A DNA stretch of 64,000 bases, taken from CAYLRY01 sp964386535 (GTDB taxonomy: Bacteria > Chloroflexota > Dehalococcoidia > Dehalococcoidales > UBA3254). The notes under the pieces were generated by a model. That model had not been told where the DNA came from, ran no database searches, and saw only the letters and a list, made by a program, of their open reading frames with translations. Positions 25,577 through 34,026 of the stretch are shown here, piece by piece; the first letter of the stretch is position 1; every line of letters starts with the position of its first letter. Made by a program: the position numbers and the translations under genes. The DNA lies in NCBI GenBank assembly GCA_964386535.1, contig CAYLRY010000009.1, forward strand, positions 1-64,000, in the 5' to 3' direction.

Positions 25577-27514
25577 TTAAACCTCACGGAATTCGCCTTC
25601 CACTGTACCCTGACCACCCTGTCCCCCAGGAGGCGGCTCCTGGCCGCCGGGTTGCCCACCGGCGCTTCCGCCAGGAGGTGGAGGTTGCTGCTGGCGCTGC
25701 TGCTGATAAACCGCCTGACCGATTTTTTGCAGGGCGGCATTCAAATCATCAGTAGCTGTCTTCATACTCTGTGTGTTATTTGCCTGTATTGCGGAACGTA
25801 GCGCTGCGATCTTACCTTCTACTTCACTATTTAAATCAGCAGGGATTTTCTCTTTATTATCCCTCAGCATCTTTTCAGCAGTGTAAGCTAATGTATCCGC
25901 CGTATTGCGCACCTCGGCTTCTTCTTTGCGGCGGGCATCTTCAGCCGCATGGGAAGCTGCTTCCTGCTGCATTCTTTCAATATCTTCTTTCTTAAGACCA
26001 CTGGAAGCAGTGATAGTAATCTTCTGCTCACGTCCGGTGCCTTTATCTACAGCTTTAACATTTAAAATACCGTTTGCATCAATATCAAAGGTAACTTCAA
26101 TCTGCGGCATGCCTCTGGGCGCAGGCAGGATACCGTCCAGCATGAAACGTCCCAGGGTCCGGTTATCAGCGGCCATAGGTCTTTCACCCTGAAGAACGTG
26201 TATCTCCACACTGGGCTGATTATCCGCCGCAGTGCTGAAAACCTGGCTCTTGGAAGTAGGAATAGTGGTATTGCGGGGAATCAACGGCGTGGCTACACCA
26301 CCCAGCGTCTCAATACCCAGGGTCAGAGGGGTCACATCCAGCAGCAGCACATCTTTTACTTCTCCCTTAAGGACTCCGCCCTGAATGGCAGCTCCGATAG
26401 AGACCACCTCTTCCGGGTTAACGCCCCGGTTGGGTTCCTTATTAAAGAACTGTTTGACCTTCTGCTGAACCAGCGGCATGCGGGTCTGCGAGCCAACCAG
26501 AATAACCTCATTCAACTGGGCTGCCGTTAATCCTGCATCGGTTAGAGCCTGCTTGCACGGACCCAGTGTCTTTTCCACCAGGTCCATCACCAGTTGCTCC
26601 AGTTTGGCTTTAGTGAGTGTTATGTTAAGATGTTTAGGGCCGGAGGCGTCGGCAGTAATAAAAGGCAGGTTGATGTCCGTCTGTTGCACGCTGGATAACT
26701 CGATCTTGGCTTTTTCGGCAGCTTCCTTAAGTCTCTGTAAAGCCATACGGTCCTGGCGCAAATCAATACCCTGATCTTTTTTAAACTCGTCTGCCAGCCA
26801 GTCCATTATTCTCTGGTCGAAATCTTCACCGCCCAGATGAGTATCACCGGCAGTGGATTTGACCTGAAAGGTCCCTTCACCAAGTTCCAGGATCGAGACA
26901 TCGAAGGTACCGCCACCCAGGTCATAGACCACCACGGTCTCTTCTTTTTTCTTATCCAGGCCGTAGGCTAGAGCAGCCGCCGTAGGCTCATTGATTATTC
27001 TCAAGACATTCAGTCCGGCAATAGTCCCAGCATCCTTGGTTGCCTGACGCTGGCTGTCATTAAAATAAGCAGGTACGGTAATAACGGCTTCGGTAACCTT
27101 CTCTCCCAGGTATGATTCGGCATCAGCCTTTAGTTTTTGCAGGATCATGGCTGATATCTCCGGAGGGCTGTAATCTTTACCCCCCATGGTAACCCGTACC
27201 TCATTATTTGGGCCGCGAATTACTTTATATGTCTTTCGCCTGGCGTCCTCTTCTACCGGGAGTTCACGCCCTGCGGGTTCGCCCCACTTTCTACCCATAA
27301 AACGCTTGATGGCATAAATTGTATTTTCAGGGTTAACAATGGCCTGCCGTTTTGCCAGCATACCCACAAGGCGTTCACCAGTTTTGCTCACAGCCACTAC
27401 TGATGGAAGCGCTCGGGTACCATCTGAAGTGGTTATCACCACCGGTTCTCCGCCTTGCATAACTGACACTACACTCTTGGTAGTGCCCAGATCAATCCCA
27501 ACCACTTTTGACAT
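25577..27514 (-). CDS. dnaK: Chaperone protein DnaK (Hsp70)
   Basis: ATP-dependent folding chaperone, 645 residues. The nucleotide-binding domain shows GIDLGTTKSVVSV, YDLGGGTFDVSILELG and LVGSQTRMPLVQ; the substrate domain begins near LLLDVTPLTLGIETLGG. The C-terminal tail is long and rich in Gln, Pro and Gly, ending GEFREV rather than the proteobacterial EEVD. AGGAG precedes the ATG. It is third in hrcA-grpE-dnaK and thus expected to be HrcA/CIRCE-regulated. Confidence 0.97.
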   Translation of the reverse strand: MSKVVGIDLGTTKSVVSVMQGGEPVVITTSDGTRALPSVVAVSKTGERLVGMLAKRQAIVNPENTIYAIKRFMGRKWGEPAGRELPVEEDARRKTYKVIRGPNNEVRVTMGGKDYSPPEISAMILQKLKADAESYLGEKVTEAVITVPAYFNDSQRQATKDAGTIAGLNVLRIINEPTAAALAYGLDKKKEETVVVYDLGGGTFDVSILELGEGTFQVKSTAGDTHLGGEDFDQRIMDWLADEFKKDQGIDLRQDRMALQRLKEAAEKAKIELSSVQQTDINLPFITADASGPKHLNITLTKAKLEQLVMDLVEKTLGPCKQALTDAGLTAAQLNEVILVGSQTRMPLVQQKVKQFFNKEPNRGVNPEEVVSIGAAIQGGVLKGEVKDVLLLDVTPLTLGIETLGGVATPLIPRNTTIPTSKSQVFSTAADNQPSVEIHVLQGERPMAADNRTLGRFMLDGILPAPRGMPQIEVTFDIDANGILNVKAVDKGTGREQKITITASSGLKKEDIERMQQEAASHAAEDARRKEEAEVRNTADTLAYTAEKMLRDNKEKIPADLNSEVEGKIAALRSAIQANNTQSMKTATDDLNAALQKIGQAVYQQQRQQQPPPPGGSAGGQPGGQEPPPGGQGGQGTVEGEFREV

Positions 27515-27535
27515 GTATTTCTCCTCCTTAATAGG

Positions 27536-28057
27536 CTATTCTTCGCCACTACCTACGATTACTTTGGCCGGGCAAATAACCTTCTCATTTAATTTATAGC
27601 CCGGCTGCATCTCCAATACTACAATATCTTTTTTACCTTTTCCGCTGGCCATCGCTTCCATGCAACGGGGATCAAATTCTTCACCCAGGGCTTTAATGCA
27701 GGTCACGCCCTGCTTCTCCAGGGTGTCCTGTAATTTTTTATCGATCAGTTTAAATCCTTCTACCCATTTATTTTGACTATCTTCAGGCGGGATAGCAGCT
27801 AGAGCACGCCTGAAATCATCTATCACAGGCAGAAGGTTAAGCAGAAGGTTAGCATTGGCGTATTTACAGGTTTCTACTTTCTCCTGTTCAGTATAGCGCT
27901 TGAAATTTATAAAATCAGCCTGAGATCTCTGCCATTTGGCTAAATACTCTTCACTTTTTGCTTTTTCTTCAGCCAGGGCTTTTTTCAAATCTTCGATATT
28001 GTCCGTAACTATGTTTTCGTTTGCTTTATCATTTTCTTTGATGTCCGGTTGTCCCAT
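27536..28057 (-). CDS. grpE: Nucleotide exchange factor GrpE
   Basis: Releases ADP from DnaK. About 173 residues: an acidic N-terminus, a long coiled-coil (LKKALAEEKAKSEEYLAKWQRSQADFINFKRYTEQE) and a C-terminal beta domain ending GYKLNEKVICPAKVIVG, the family signature. I start at ATG 28057 because AAGGGGAG lies just upstream and the longer frame to 28123 would overlap hrcA. Sits between hrcA and dnaK. Confidence 0.93.
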   Translation of the reverse strand: MGQPDIKENDKANENIVTDNIEDLKKALAEEKAKSEEYLAKWQRSQADFINFKRYTEQEKVETCKYANANLLLNLLPVIDDFRRALAAIPPEDSQNKWVEGFKLIDKKLQDTLEKQGVTCIKALGEEFDPRCMEAMASGKGKKDIVVLEMQPGYKLNEKVICPAKVIVGSGEE

Positions 28058-28067
28058 CACACTCCCC

Positions 28068-29120
28068 TTAATTAGCATTATTCCTGTGATCCTGTTCAAA
28101 AGTATTAACTCCGTACAGCTCACCTACCAGACCACTTAGCAAGACAGCCAGAAAACTGACTGTGGAAATAACCCTGGGATAGGCCATGCGGGTAGGACCC
28201 ACTACCAGGATCGTACCGCTCGCTTCCTGCGGCAGTCCATAGCGGCTGATAACCAGGCTACAGTCATGGGCTACTTCAGCCTTGTTTTCGGAACCGATAA
28301 CCACACGGATTTCTCTATCTTCCGGCTCCTTAGGCAGAATTGTGCCCAGCATACCCCGGTGTTCAAGCAACTCGAGAATAGATAAAATGCGTTGATTGTG
28401 GCTGAACTCCGGTTGATTTAACAGGAAATGTAGTCCTTCTAAATAGGACTGGTTATATCCCTGCTCATCTTCTGCCTGCATAATTTTTATCAGACAATCG
28501 CTTAACTGCCGCTCAAAGGGAGTTGAGTTCAATTCTTTTTCTTTGATTTGGGAGGCGTTAAGGCCAATACAGACCTGATTGAATTTTACAGCCACAGCAG
28601 TTAACTCTTCCTGTGTGGTGGGATTTTCAAGAATCAACAATTGCTGTTTTATCCTGACATCCCTTAATACCAGCACTAGCAAAGCAGTATAATCCTGTAA
28701 AAAGACCAGGTCCAGATGCCGGAACTGACAATCCGCAGGTTTAGGAACAGTAATCACGGCTGTATTATGCGATAAACGGGCTATAATGGCCGCAGCCAGG
28801 CTCAACCATTCATCCAGGCGGCCTTCTACCTGATGAAAAAGGTGTGTGATCATACGCTGTTCCGAGACGGGTAGTGTTACCGGCTCAAGTGAGCTTACGT
28901 AATAGCGGTAGCCTTTGTCCGATGGTATGCTTCCGGCCGAAGTATGGGGTCGTATAATATAACCTTCCTGCTCCAGGTAGGCCATTTCGTTGCGGACGGT
29001 AGCCGAGCTAACCCCCAGGTCATAATCCTGTACCAATGTCTGCGAAGATACGGGTACAGCCCGTTCAATATAATGGTTAATAATAGATTTAAGTATGATT
29101 TCTGACCTTGAAGTAAGCAC
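28068..29120 (-). CDS. hrcA: Heat-inducible transcription repressor HrcA
   Basis: Repressor that binds CIRCE operators of chaperone genes and is reactivated by GroEL in studied bacteria. The N-terminal winged helix is clear (LTSRSEIILKSIINHYIERAVPVSSQTL, then SSATVRNEMAYLEQEGYI with the SAGSIPSDKGYRYYV wing). The remaining residues form the GAF-like/dimerisation domain. 350 residues, GTG start behind GGAGG. It heads its own operon behind a CIRCE site, so it should be autoregulated. Confidence 0.95.
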   Translation of the reverse strand: MLTSRSEIILKSIINHYIERAVPVSSQTLVQDYDLGVSSATVRNEMAYLEQEGYIIRPHTSAGSIPSDKGYRYYVSSLEPVTLPVSEQRMITHLFHQVEGRLDEWLSLAAAIIARLSHNTAVITVPKPADCQFRHLDLVFLQDYTALLVLVLRDVRIKQQLLILENPTTQEELTAVAVKFNQVCIGLNASQIKEKELNSTPFERQLSDCLIKIMQAEDEQGYNQSYLEGLHFLLNQPEFSHNQRILSILELLEHRGMLGTILPKEPEDREIRVVIGSENKAEVAHDCSLVISRYGLPQEASGTILVVGPTRMAYPRVISTVSFLAVLLSGLVGELYGVNTFEQDHRNNAN

Positions 29121-29131
29121 TTTTTCCTCCG

Positions 29132-29158
29132 TTAGCAGTCACAGAGGTCGACTGCTAA
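29132..29158. promoter_or_regulatory. CIRCE operator (HrcA binding site)
   Basis: TTAGCAGTC (29132-29140), nine spacer bases, GACTGCTAA (29150-29158): the inverted repeat matches the CIRCE consensus TTAGCACTC-N9-GAGTGCTAA with one symmetric change in each arm. It lies at the expected transcription start of hrcA, 11 bases before the start codon region. Confidence 0.93.
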
Positions 29159-29165
29159 CAATATT

Positions 29166-29194
29166 AAATTAGCATCTTTAGAAACGATTGTCAA
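29166..29194 (-). promoter_or_regulatory. hrcA operon promoter
   Basis: On the minus strand TTGACA (29189-29194) is followed after 17 bases by TAATTT (29166-29171). The predicted start point falls at the edge of the CIRCE site, so bound HrcA would cover the initiation region. The remainder of the gap to 29420 holds no clear gene. Confidence 0.7.
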
Positions 29195-29420
29195 GTATCT
29201 TCAATGAGTTTTAGCCTCTTGTTTTTATTATATCTCTTGCGTTGATTGATAATGAATAGTAGCTATGTTATATTGGGAACGGGCGCTAATCAGCCTTAAG
29301 AAGCAAGCTGTCCGCAATTAAAAAATTAAATTTTTAAAAACGCACGAGAGCCGGGTTCATGCTCAAAGTCACAGGCTTGGTATTATTAATTTCCGGTTTT
29401 CCGGATCAGGATACAGAAAG

Positions 29421-30053
29421 ATGGAAATTGTTTGGCTGGGTTATTCCTGTTTTAAATTAAAAGGTAAGAACACTACAGTAGTCACGGACCCTTATCCACC
29501 CGGGCTGGGCTATACTATGGATAAGACCAGCGCCCAGGTGATTACCATCAGCCATCAGCATCCCAACCATTGCCATGTAGAAGCTATCTCTGGCGACCCG
29601 CGTCAGGTTTTTCGCCCTGGAGAGTACGAGATAGGTGGCACACTTATCATCGGCATCTCAACATTCCATGATGCAGAAAACGGCGCCAGGTCAGGCAAGA
29701 ATACCGTTTTTGTCATTGAGATTGACGATGTCAGCATTTGTCATCTGGGAGATTTGGGACACACATTAACGTCTAACCAGGTGGAAGAGATGGGCAATAT
29801 AGATATATTGCTGGCTCCGGTAGGAGGGGGCAATACCATCAGCGCAGCCCAGGCTGCTAGTATCGTACGAGCTATCGAACCTAAAATAGTGATCCCCATG
29901 CACTATAAAACACCGGCATTAATCAAAGAACTGGACCCAATTGACAAATTTCTTAAGGAAATGGCTATTAATGAGGCGGTCCCTCAAACCAGGCTGATAA
30001 TAACCAAGTCCAATTTGCCGCTTACAACCCAAGTAGTACTGCTAAACCCCTAG
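29421..30053 (+). CDS. MBL-fold metallo-hydrolase (UlaG-like)
   Basis: Metallo-beta-lactamase-fold protein of 210 residues from the short UlaG-like group. It begins MEIVWLGYSCFKLKG and has ITISHQHPNHCHV as the metal motif, where the canonical HxHxDH Asp is Asn (HQHPNH). Later metal positions are plausible: ICHLGDLGH (His/Asp) and IPMHYKTP (His). The Asn for Asp change could lower hydrolase activity. Natural substrate not known. It is monocistronic, with a leader of about 140 bases, ahead of the rpoB promoters. Confidence 0.82.
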   Translation: MEIVWLGYSCFKLKGKNTTVVTDPYPPGLGYTMDKTSAQVITISHQHPNHCHVEAISGDPRQVFRPGEYEIGGTLIIGISTFHDAENGARSGKNTVFVIEIDDVSICHLGDLGHTLTSNQVEEMGNIDILLAPVGGGNTISAAQAASIVRAIEPKIVIPMHYKTPALIKELDPIDKFLKEMAINEAVPQTRLIITKSNLPLTTQVVLLNP

Positions 30054-30074
30054 AAAACGTCCTGATTTTTCCTC

Positions 30075-30104
30075 TTCACAATGGGAAAAACGGTATGTTA
30101 TAAT
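30075..30104 (+). promoter_or_regulatory. rpoBC promoter P1 (candidate)
   Basis: TTCACA (30075-30080, five of six bases of -35) and a perfect TATAAT (30099-30104) are 18 bases apart, downstream of the MBL-fold gene and 238 bases before rpoB. Confidence 0.65.
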
Positions 30105-30183
30105 ACCTGATAAATAGAATAGAAATTTTGGTTAGCCTTCCTTTTCATCACTGTAATAAAAAATAGGGAATGGAGGGGTGGGC

Positions 30184-30212
30184 TTGACATTTTTTGTTGT
30201 TAATGATAAGAT
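30184..30212 (+). promoter_or_regulatory. rpoBC promoter P2 (candidate)
   Basis: Perfect TTGACA at 30184-30189 with TAAGAT at 30207-30212, spacing 17. It would give a leader of about 120 bases before rpoB. Tandem promoters are plausible for a gene of this demand. Confidence 0.5.
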
Positions 30213-30342
30213 TAAACGTTGTGATTGTGCCTCTTAAACGTTTTCATTTCAAAAAAATTTCTCCGTTGCATTCAGCAGCTTCATAACGCCGCATATTTAG
30301 AAAAATTTATACTTTTGTAAGAATAAATTTAGAGGAGTTTTT

Positions 30343-33300
30343 ATGGTATCAACGTGTGTCGGGCCCGGAACCTCTGATGGCCGTAAATCTTTTTCCCACC
30401 TGCCCCAGATTCTGGAAGTCCCTAACCTCATTGAAGTCCAGCTAAACTCATTCCGCTGGTTCCAGGAAAAAGGGCTTAAACAGCTATTTGAAGAAATTTC
30501 ACCCATCAAAGATTTTACTGGCAATCGCCTGGAACTCAGTTTTGTCGGTTATGAATTTCGTGAGCCGCGCTACGATGAACCTGAATGCCGGCAGAAGGAC
30601 CTTACGTACTCCGCTCCGCTTTACGTCAGAACCCGTTTGCTGGTAAAAGAGACCGGTGAAATCAAAGAACAGGACCTTTTTTTCGGTGATATTCCCTTAA
30701 TGACTGCCAAGGGAACCTTCATCACCAGTGGCGCCGAACGTATCGTCGTTAGTCAGTTATTACGTTCTCCAGGTGTCTATTTTACCGCAAAAGAAGACCC
30801 TGCCAGCGGTCGTATCCTCTGCTCCGGTAAGGTGATCCCTACACGCGGGGCCTGGTTGGAATTTGAGACCAGTAACCGCGATGTTATTGCCGGTAAAATC
30901 GACGGCAAACGAAAAATACCCATCAGCACCCTCCTGCGTGCGATTGGTTATGGTACTGATGAACAATTGATGAACCTGTTTACCGGCACTGACAACAATC
31001 CGGATCACCAGTATATGAGGTCTACCATGGAACGCGATCTGGGGGTTAAAGACGAAGCAGAAGCCTTGATTGATATCTACCGTAAGCTCCGTCCCGGTGA
31101 TCCGCCTAACCTGGAGAATGCCCGTAAGCTGATTAATAACTTGTTTTTTGATGCCACTCGTTACGATCTGGGCAATGTTGGACGTTATAAACTCAATACT
31201 CGCCTGGGAATAAAAGTTAACGAGGAAATACGTTCTTTAACCCGTGAAGACATTGTAGAGATTATACGTCATATTATCCTGATCAATAACGGCAAAGACC
31301 ATGGTGATGATATCGATCACCTGGGCAACCGACGCGTCCGTACTGTTGGTGAGTTACTGCAAAACCAGTTCCGCATTGGACTGCTACGGCTGGAAAGAGT
31401 AGTCAAGGAACGCATGAGTATTATTCCCACAGAAGCAGTAACTTCCAGCGCACTGGTAAATATTCGCCCTGTGGTGGCGGCTGTCAGGGAGTTCTTCGGA
31501 GGCTCACAGTTGTCCCAGTTCATGGACCAAACCAACCCGCTGGCAGAAGTTACCCATAAGAGGCGTCTATCTGCCATGGGTCCCGGCGGCCTTTCACGGG
31601 AGCGCGCCGGGTTTGACGTTCGTGATGTGCACTATTCCCATTATGGCCGCATATGTCCGATTGAAACCCCTGAAGGACCCAACATCGGTCTTATCGGTTC
31701 GCTGGCCACGTACAGCCGTATTAATGAATATGGCTTTATCGAAAGCCCTTATCGTATCGTAGTTAAAGAACTGAGTAATACGGATAAGAGATTGACTGGC
31801 AGAACTGTACGAGAGGCTATTAAGGACGAGGAAGGCAAAGTAATCGTCAAAGAGGGGTCACCGATCACCGCTAAACTGATATCTCGGGTGGCAAAACTGC
31901 CGGCCTTCATGGTAAAAGTAGTTCCTTTTGTTTCAGAGGAAGTGGTCTATCTTTCTGCCGATAAAGAGGATAGATATATCATTGCTCAGGCTAACGCCCG
32001 GCTGGATGAACTGGGCCAGTTTATCGGCGACACTACAGAAGCACGCCAGTCTGAAAACTATATGTTTACCCATCCTGATCAAATTGACTTGATGGACGTC
32101 TCTCCAAAACAAATTGTCAGTGTAGCCACGGCTTTAATTCCCTTTTTGGAACATGATGATGCCAACCGTGCCTTAATGGGCGCCAACATGCAGCGACAGG
32201 CTGTACCGCTCATACGCGCAGAAGCTCCCCTGGTAGCTACCGGAATGGAAGCAGAAGCTGCCAGACACAGCGGACAGCTTCTCTTTGCCCAGAATGCCGG
32301 TACCGTTACTTCAGTCACCGGATCCAGAATCATCGTAGCCCGGGATGACGGTAAAGAAGACCATTATCACCTGATGAAATTTGTCAGAACTAACCAGGGT
32401 ACCTGTATAACCCAGAAACCTATTGTAACTAAAGGCGATAGGATAGAAGCAGGAGCCATCCTGGCTGACAGCTCAGCCATTGAAAAGGGGGAACTGGCTC
32501 TGGGACACAATATAGTATGCGCCTTCTCCTGTTTTGAAGGATACAACTACGAGGATGCAATAGTCATCAGCAGCAGGATGGTTGAGCAGGACAAATTTAC
32601 CTCCATACATATAGAAAAGCACGAAGTTGAAGCCAGAGATACCAAACTGGGGCCGGAAGAAATTACGCGGGATATTCCCAATGTAGGCGAGGAAAGCCTG
32701 CGTGAGCTGGATGAATATGGGATTATCCGTATCGGTGCGGAAGTAAATCCTGGAGACATCCTGGTGGGTAAAATCAGCCCCAAAGGTGAAACGGAACTCT
32801 CGGCCGAAGAAAAATTGTTAAGAGCTATTTTCGGCGAAAAAGCCCGTGAGGTTAAAGACACTTCGCTGCGCGTACCGCACGGCGAGTGGGGCAAAGTCAT
32901 AAATGTAAAGGTCTTTTCACGTGAAAACTCAGATGAAATCCCAGCCGGAGTAAACCAATGGGTACAGGTCTGGGTAGCTCAAAAGAGAAAGGTTTCCGTT
33001 GGTGATAAAATTGCAGGGCGTCATGGCAATAAAGGTGTGGTGGCCTTAATCGCAAATAAAGAAGATATGCCATTCCTGCCTGACGGTACACCTGTGGATA
33101 TCGTGCTGAATCCGATTGGTGTCCCTTCACGCATGAACATAGGCCAGATACTGGAAACGCACCTGGGATGGGTAGCCCAGATGCTGGGAATGAAAGTACT
33201 AACGCCGGTTTTTGACGGAGCCACAGATAACGATATAGAAAGCGGGCTGGCCAGGGCATGGTTGATCCAAAAAGCCGGAGCTGTTCAGCTTGATCCACAG

Positions 33301-34026
33301 GATGATAAAACCATTCTGGACATGGAGAAAGCCAGGGCTTGGTTGACAGACCAGGGTCTGGATGCAGATAAGATTTTTGATAGCAATAATCCGGATGAAG
33401 CCAAGAAAACTTGCTTGCGGATGTGGCTGGCTGATATTGGTATCTCCAGTGAAGGTATGGATTTAACCGGCATGGAAAAACTAGCCAGAAAGGTTAGCTC
33501 AGAGAAGAATATCCCCTCTCCCATTACCGGGAAGGTGATTTTGAGGGATGGACGTACCGGTGAGCCTTTCGATCAACCGGTAACCATCGGGAACATTTAT
33601 ATGATGAAGCTGATCCATCTGGTAGAAGATAAGGTGCACGCCCGGTCCACCGGTCCTTATTCGTTGATTGCACAGCAACCCCTGGGAGGGAAGGCTCAGT
33701 TTGGTGGTCAGCGTTTCGGCGAAATGGAAGTCTGGACGCTGGAAGCTTACGGGGCAGCTCATAATCTTCAGGAGGTTCTGACCATCAAGTCTGATGACGT
33801 TACTGGAAGAGCCAAAACCTATGAAGCCATCGTAAAAAATGAAGATATCATTCAACCAGGTGTGCCTGAATCCTTTAAAGTGCTGGTAAAAGAGTTACAA
33901 AGCCTGGGATTGGCTATTGAAGTAATAAACGAAGAAGAGTCCGGAGAACTGTCAGAATTATCTACTAAGCCTAAACTTATTCCGGGCGATTCTGAAGAGG
34001 TAGAAGAGAAAAATGCTGGAAGTTAA
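30343..34026 (+). CDS. rpoB: DNA-directed RNA polymerase subunit beta
   Basis: Core catalytic subunit of RNA polymerase, 1227 residues. The fork region around SQLSQFMDQTNPLAEVTHKRRLSAMGPGGL is intact; this is the rifampicin-pocket region and it shows the standard sensitive residues. Further markers are GPNIGLIGSLATY, EGYNYEDAIVIS and GGKAQFGGQRFGEMEVWTLEAYGA. The length is slightly below the E. coli protein, consistent with lack of the proteobacterial insertions. GAGGAG lies before the ATG. The 3' end overlaps rpoC by 14 bases. Confidence 0.98.
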   Translation: MVSTCVGPGTSDGRKSFSHLPQILEVPNLIEVQLNSFRWFQEKGLKQLFEEISPIKDFTGNRLELSFVGYEFREPRYDEPECRQKDLTYSAPLYVRTRLLVKETGEIKEQDLFFGDIPLMTAKGTFITSGAERIVVSQLLRSPGVYFTAKEDPASGRILCSGKVIPTRGAWLEFETSNRDVIAGKIDGKRKIPISTLLRAIGYGTDEQLMNLFTGTDNNPDHQYMRSTMERDLGVKDEAEALIDIYRKLRPGDPPNLENARKLINNLFFDATRYDLGNVGRYKLNTRLGIKVNEEIRSLTREDIVEIIRHIILINNGKDHGDDIDHLGNRRVRTVGELLQNQFRIGLLRLERVVKERMSIIPTEAVTSSALVNIRPVVAAVREFFGGSQLSQFMDQTNPLAEVTHKRRLSAMGPGGLSRERAGFDVRDVHYSHYGRICPIETPEGPNIGLIGSLATYSRINEYGFIESPYRIVVKELSNTDKRLTGRTVREAIKDEEGKVIVKEGSPITAKLISRVAKLPAFMVKVVPFVSEEVVYLSADKEDRYIIAQANARLDELGQFIGDTTEARQSENYMFTHPDQIDLMDVSPKQIVSVATALIPFLEHDDANRALMGANMQRQAVPLIRAEAPLVATGMEAEAARHSGQLLFAQNAGTVTSVTGSRIIVARDDGKEDHYHLMKFVRTNQGTCITQKPIVTKGDRIEAGAILADSSAIEKGELALGHNIVCAFSCFEGYNYEDAIVISSRMVEQDKFTSIHIEKHEVEARDTKLGPEEITRDIPNVGEESLRELDEYGIIRIGAEVNPGDILVGKISPKGETELSAEEKLLRAIFGEKAREVKDTSLRVPHGEWGKVINVKVFSRENSDEIPAGVNQWVQVWVAQKRKVSVGDKIAGRHGNKGVVALIANKEDMPFLPDGTPVDIVLNPIGVPSRMNIGQILETHLGWVAQMLGMKVLTPVFDGATDNDIESGLARAWLIQKAGAVQLDPQDDKTILDMEKARAWLTDQGLDADKIFDSNNPDEAKKTCLRMWLADIGISSEGMDLTGMEKLARKVSSEKNIPSPITGKVILRDGRTGEPFDQPVTIGNIYMMKLIHLVEDKVHARSTGPYSLIAQQPLGGKAQFGGQRFGEMEVWTLEAYGAAHNLQEVLTIKSDDVTGRAKTYEAIVKNEDIIQPGVPESFKVLVKELQSLGLAIEVINEEESGELSELSTKPKLIPGDSEEVEEKNAGS

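Noticed and set aside
29275..29420. Long leader of the MBL-fold gene as a riboswitch
   Set aside because: Only four-base-pair stems (GAGC/GCTC, CCGG/CCGG) could be drawn and no known aptamer core was recognised.
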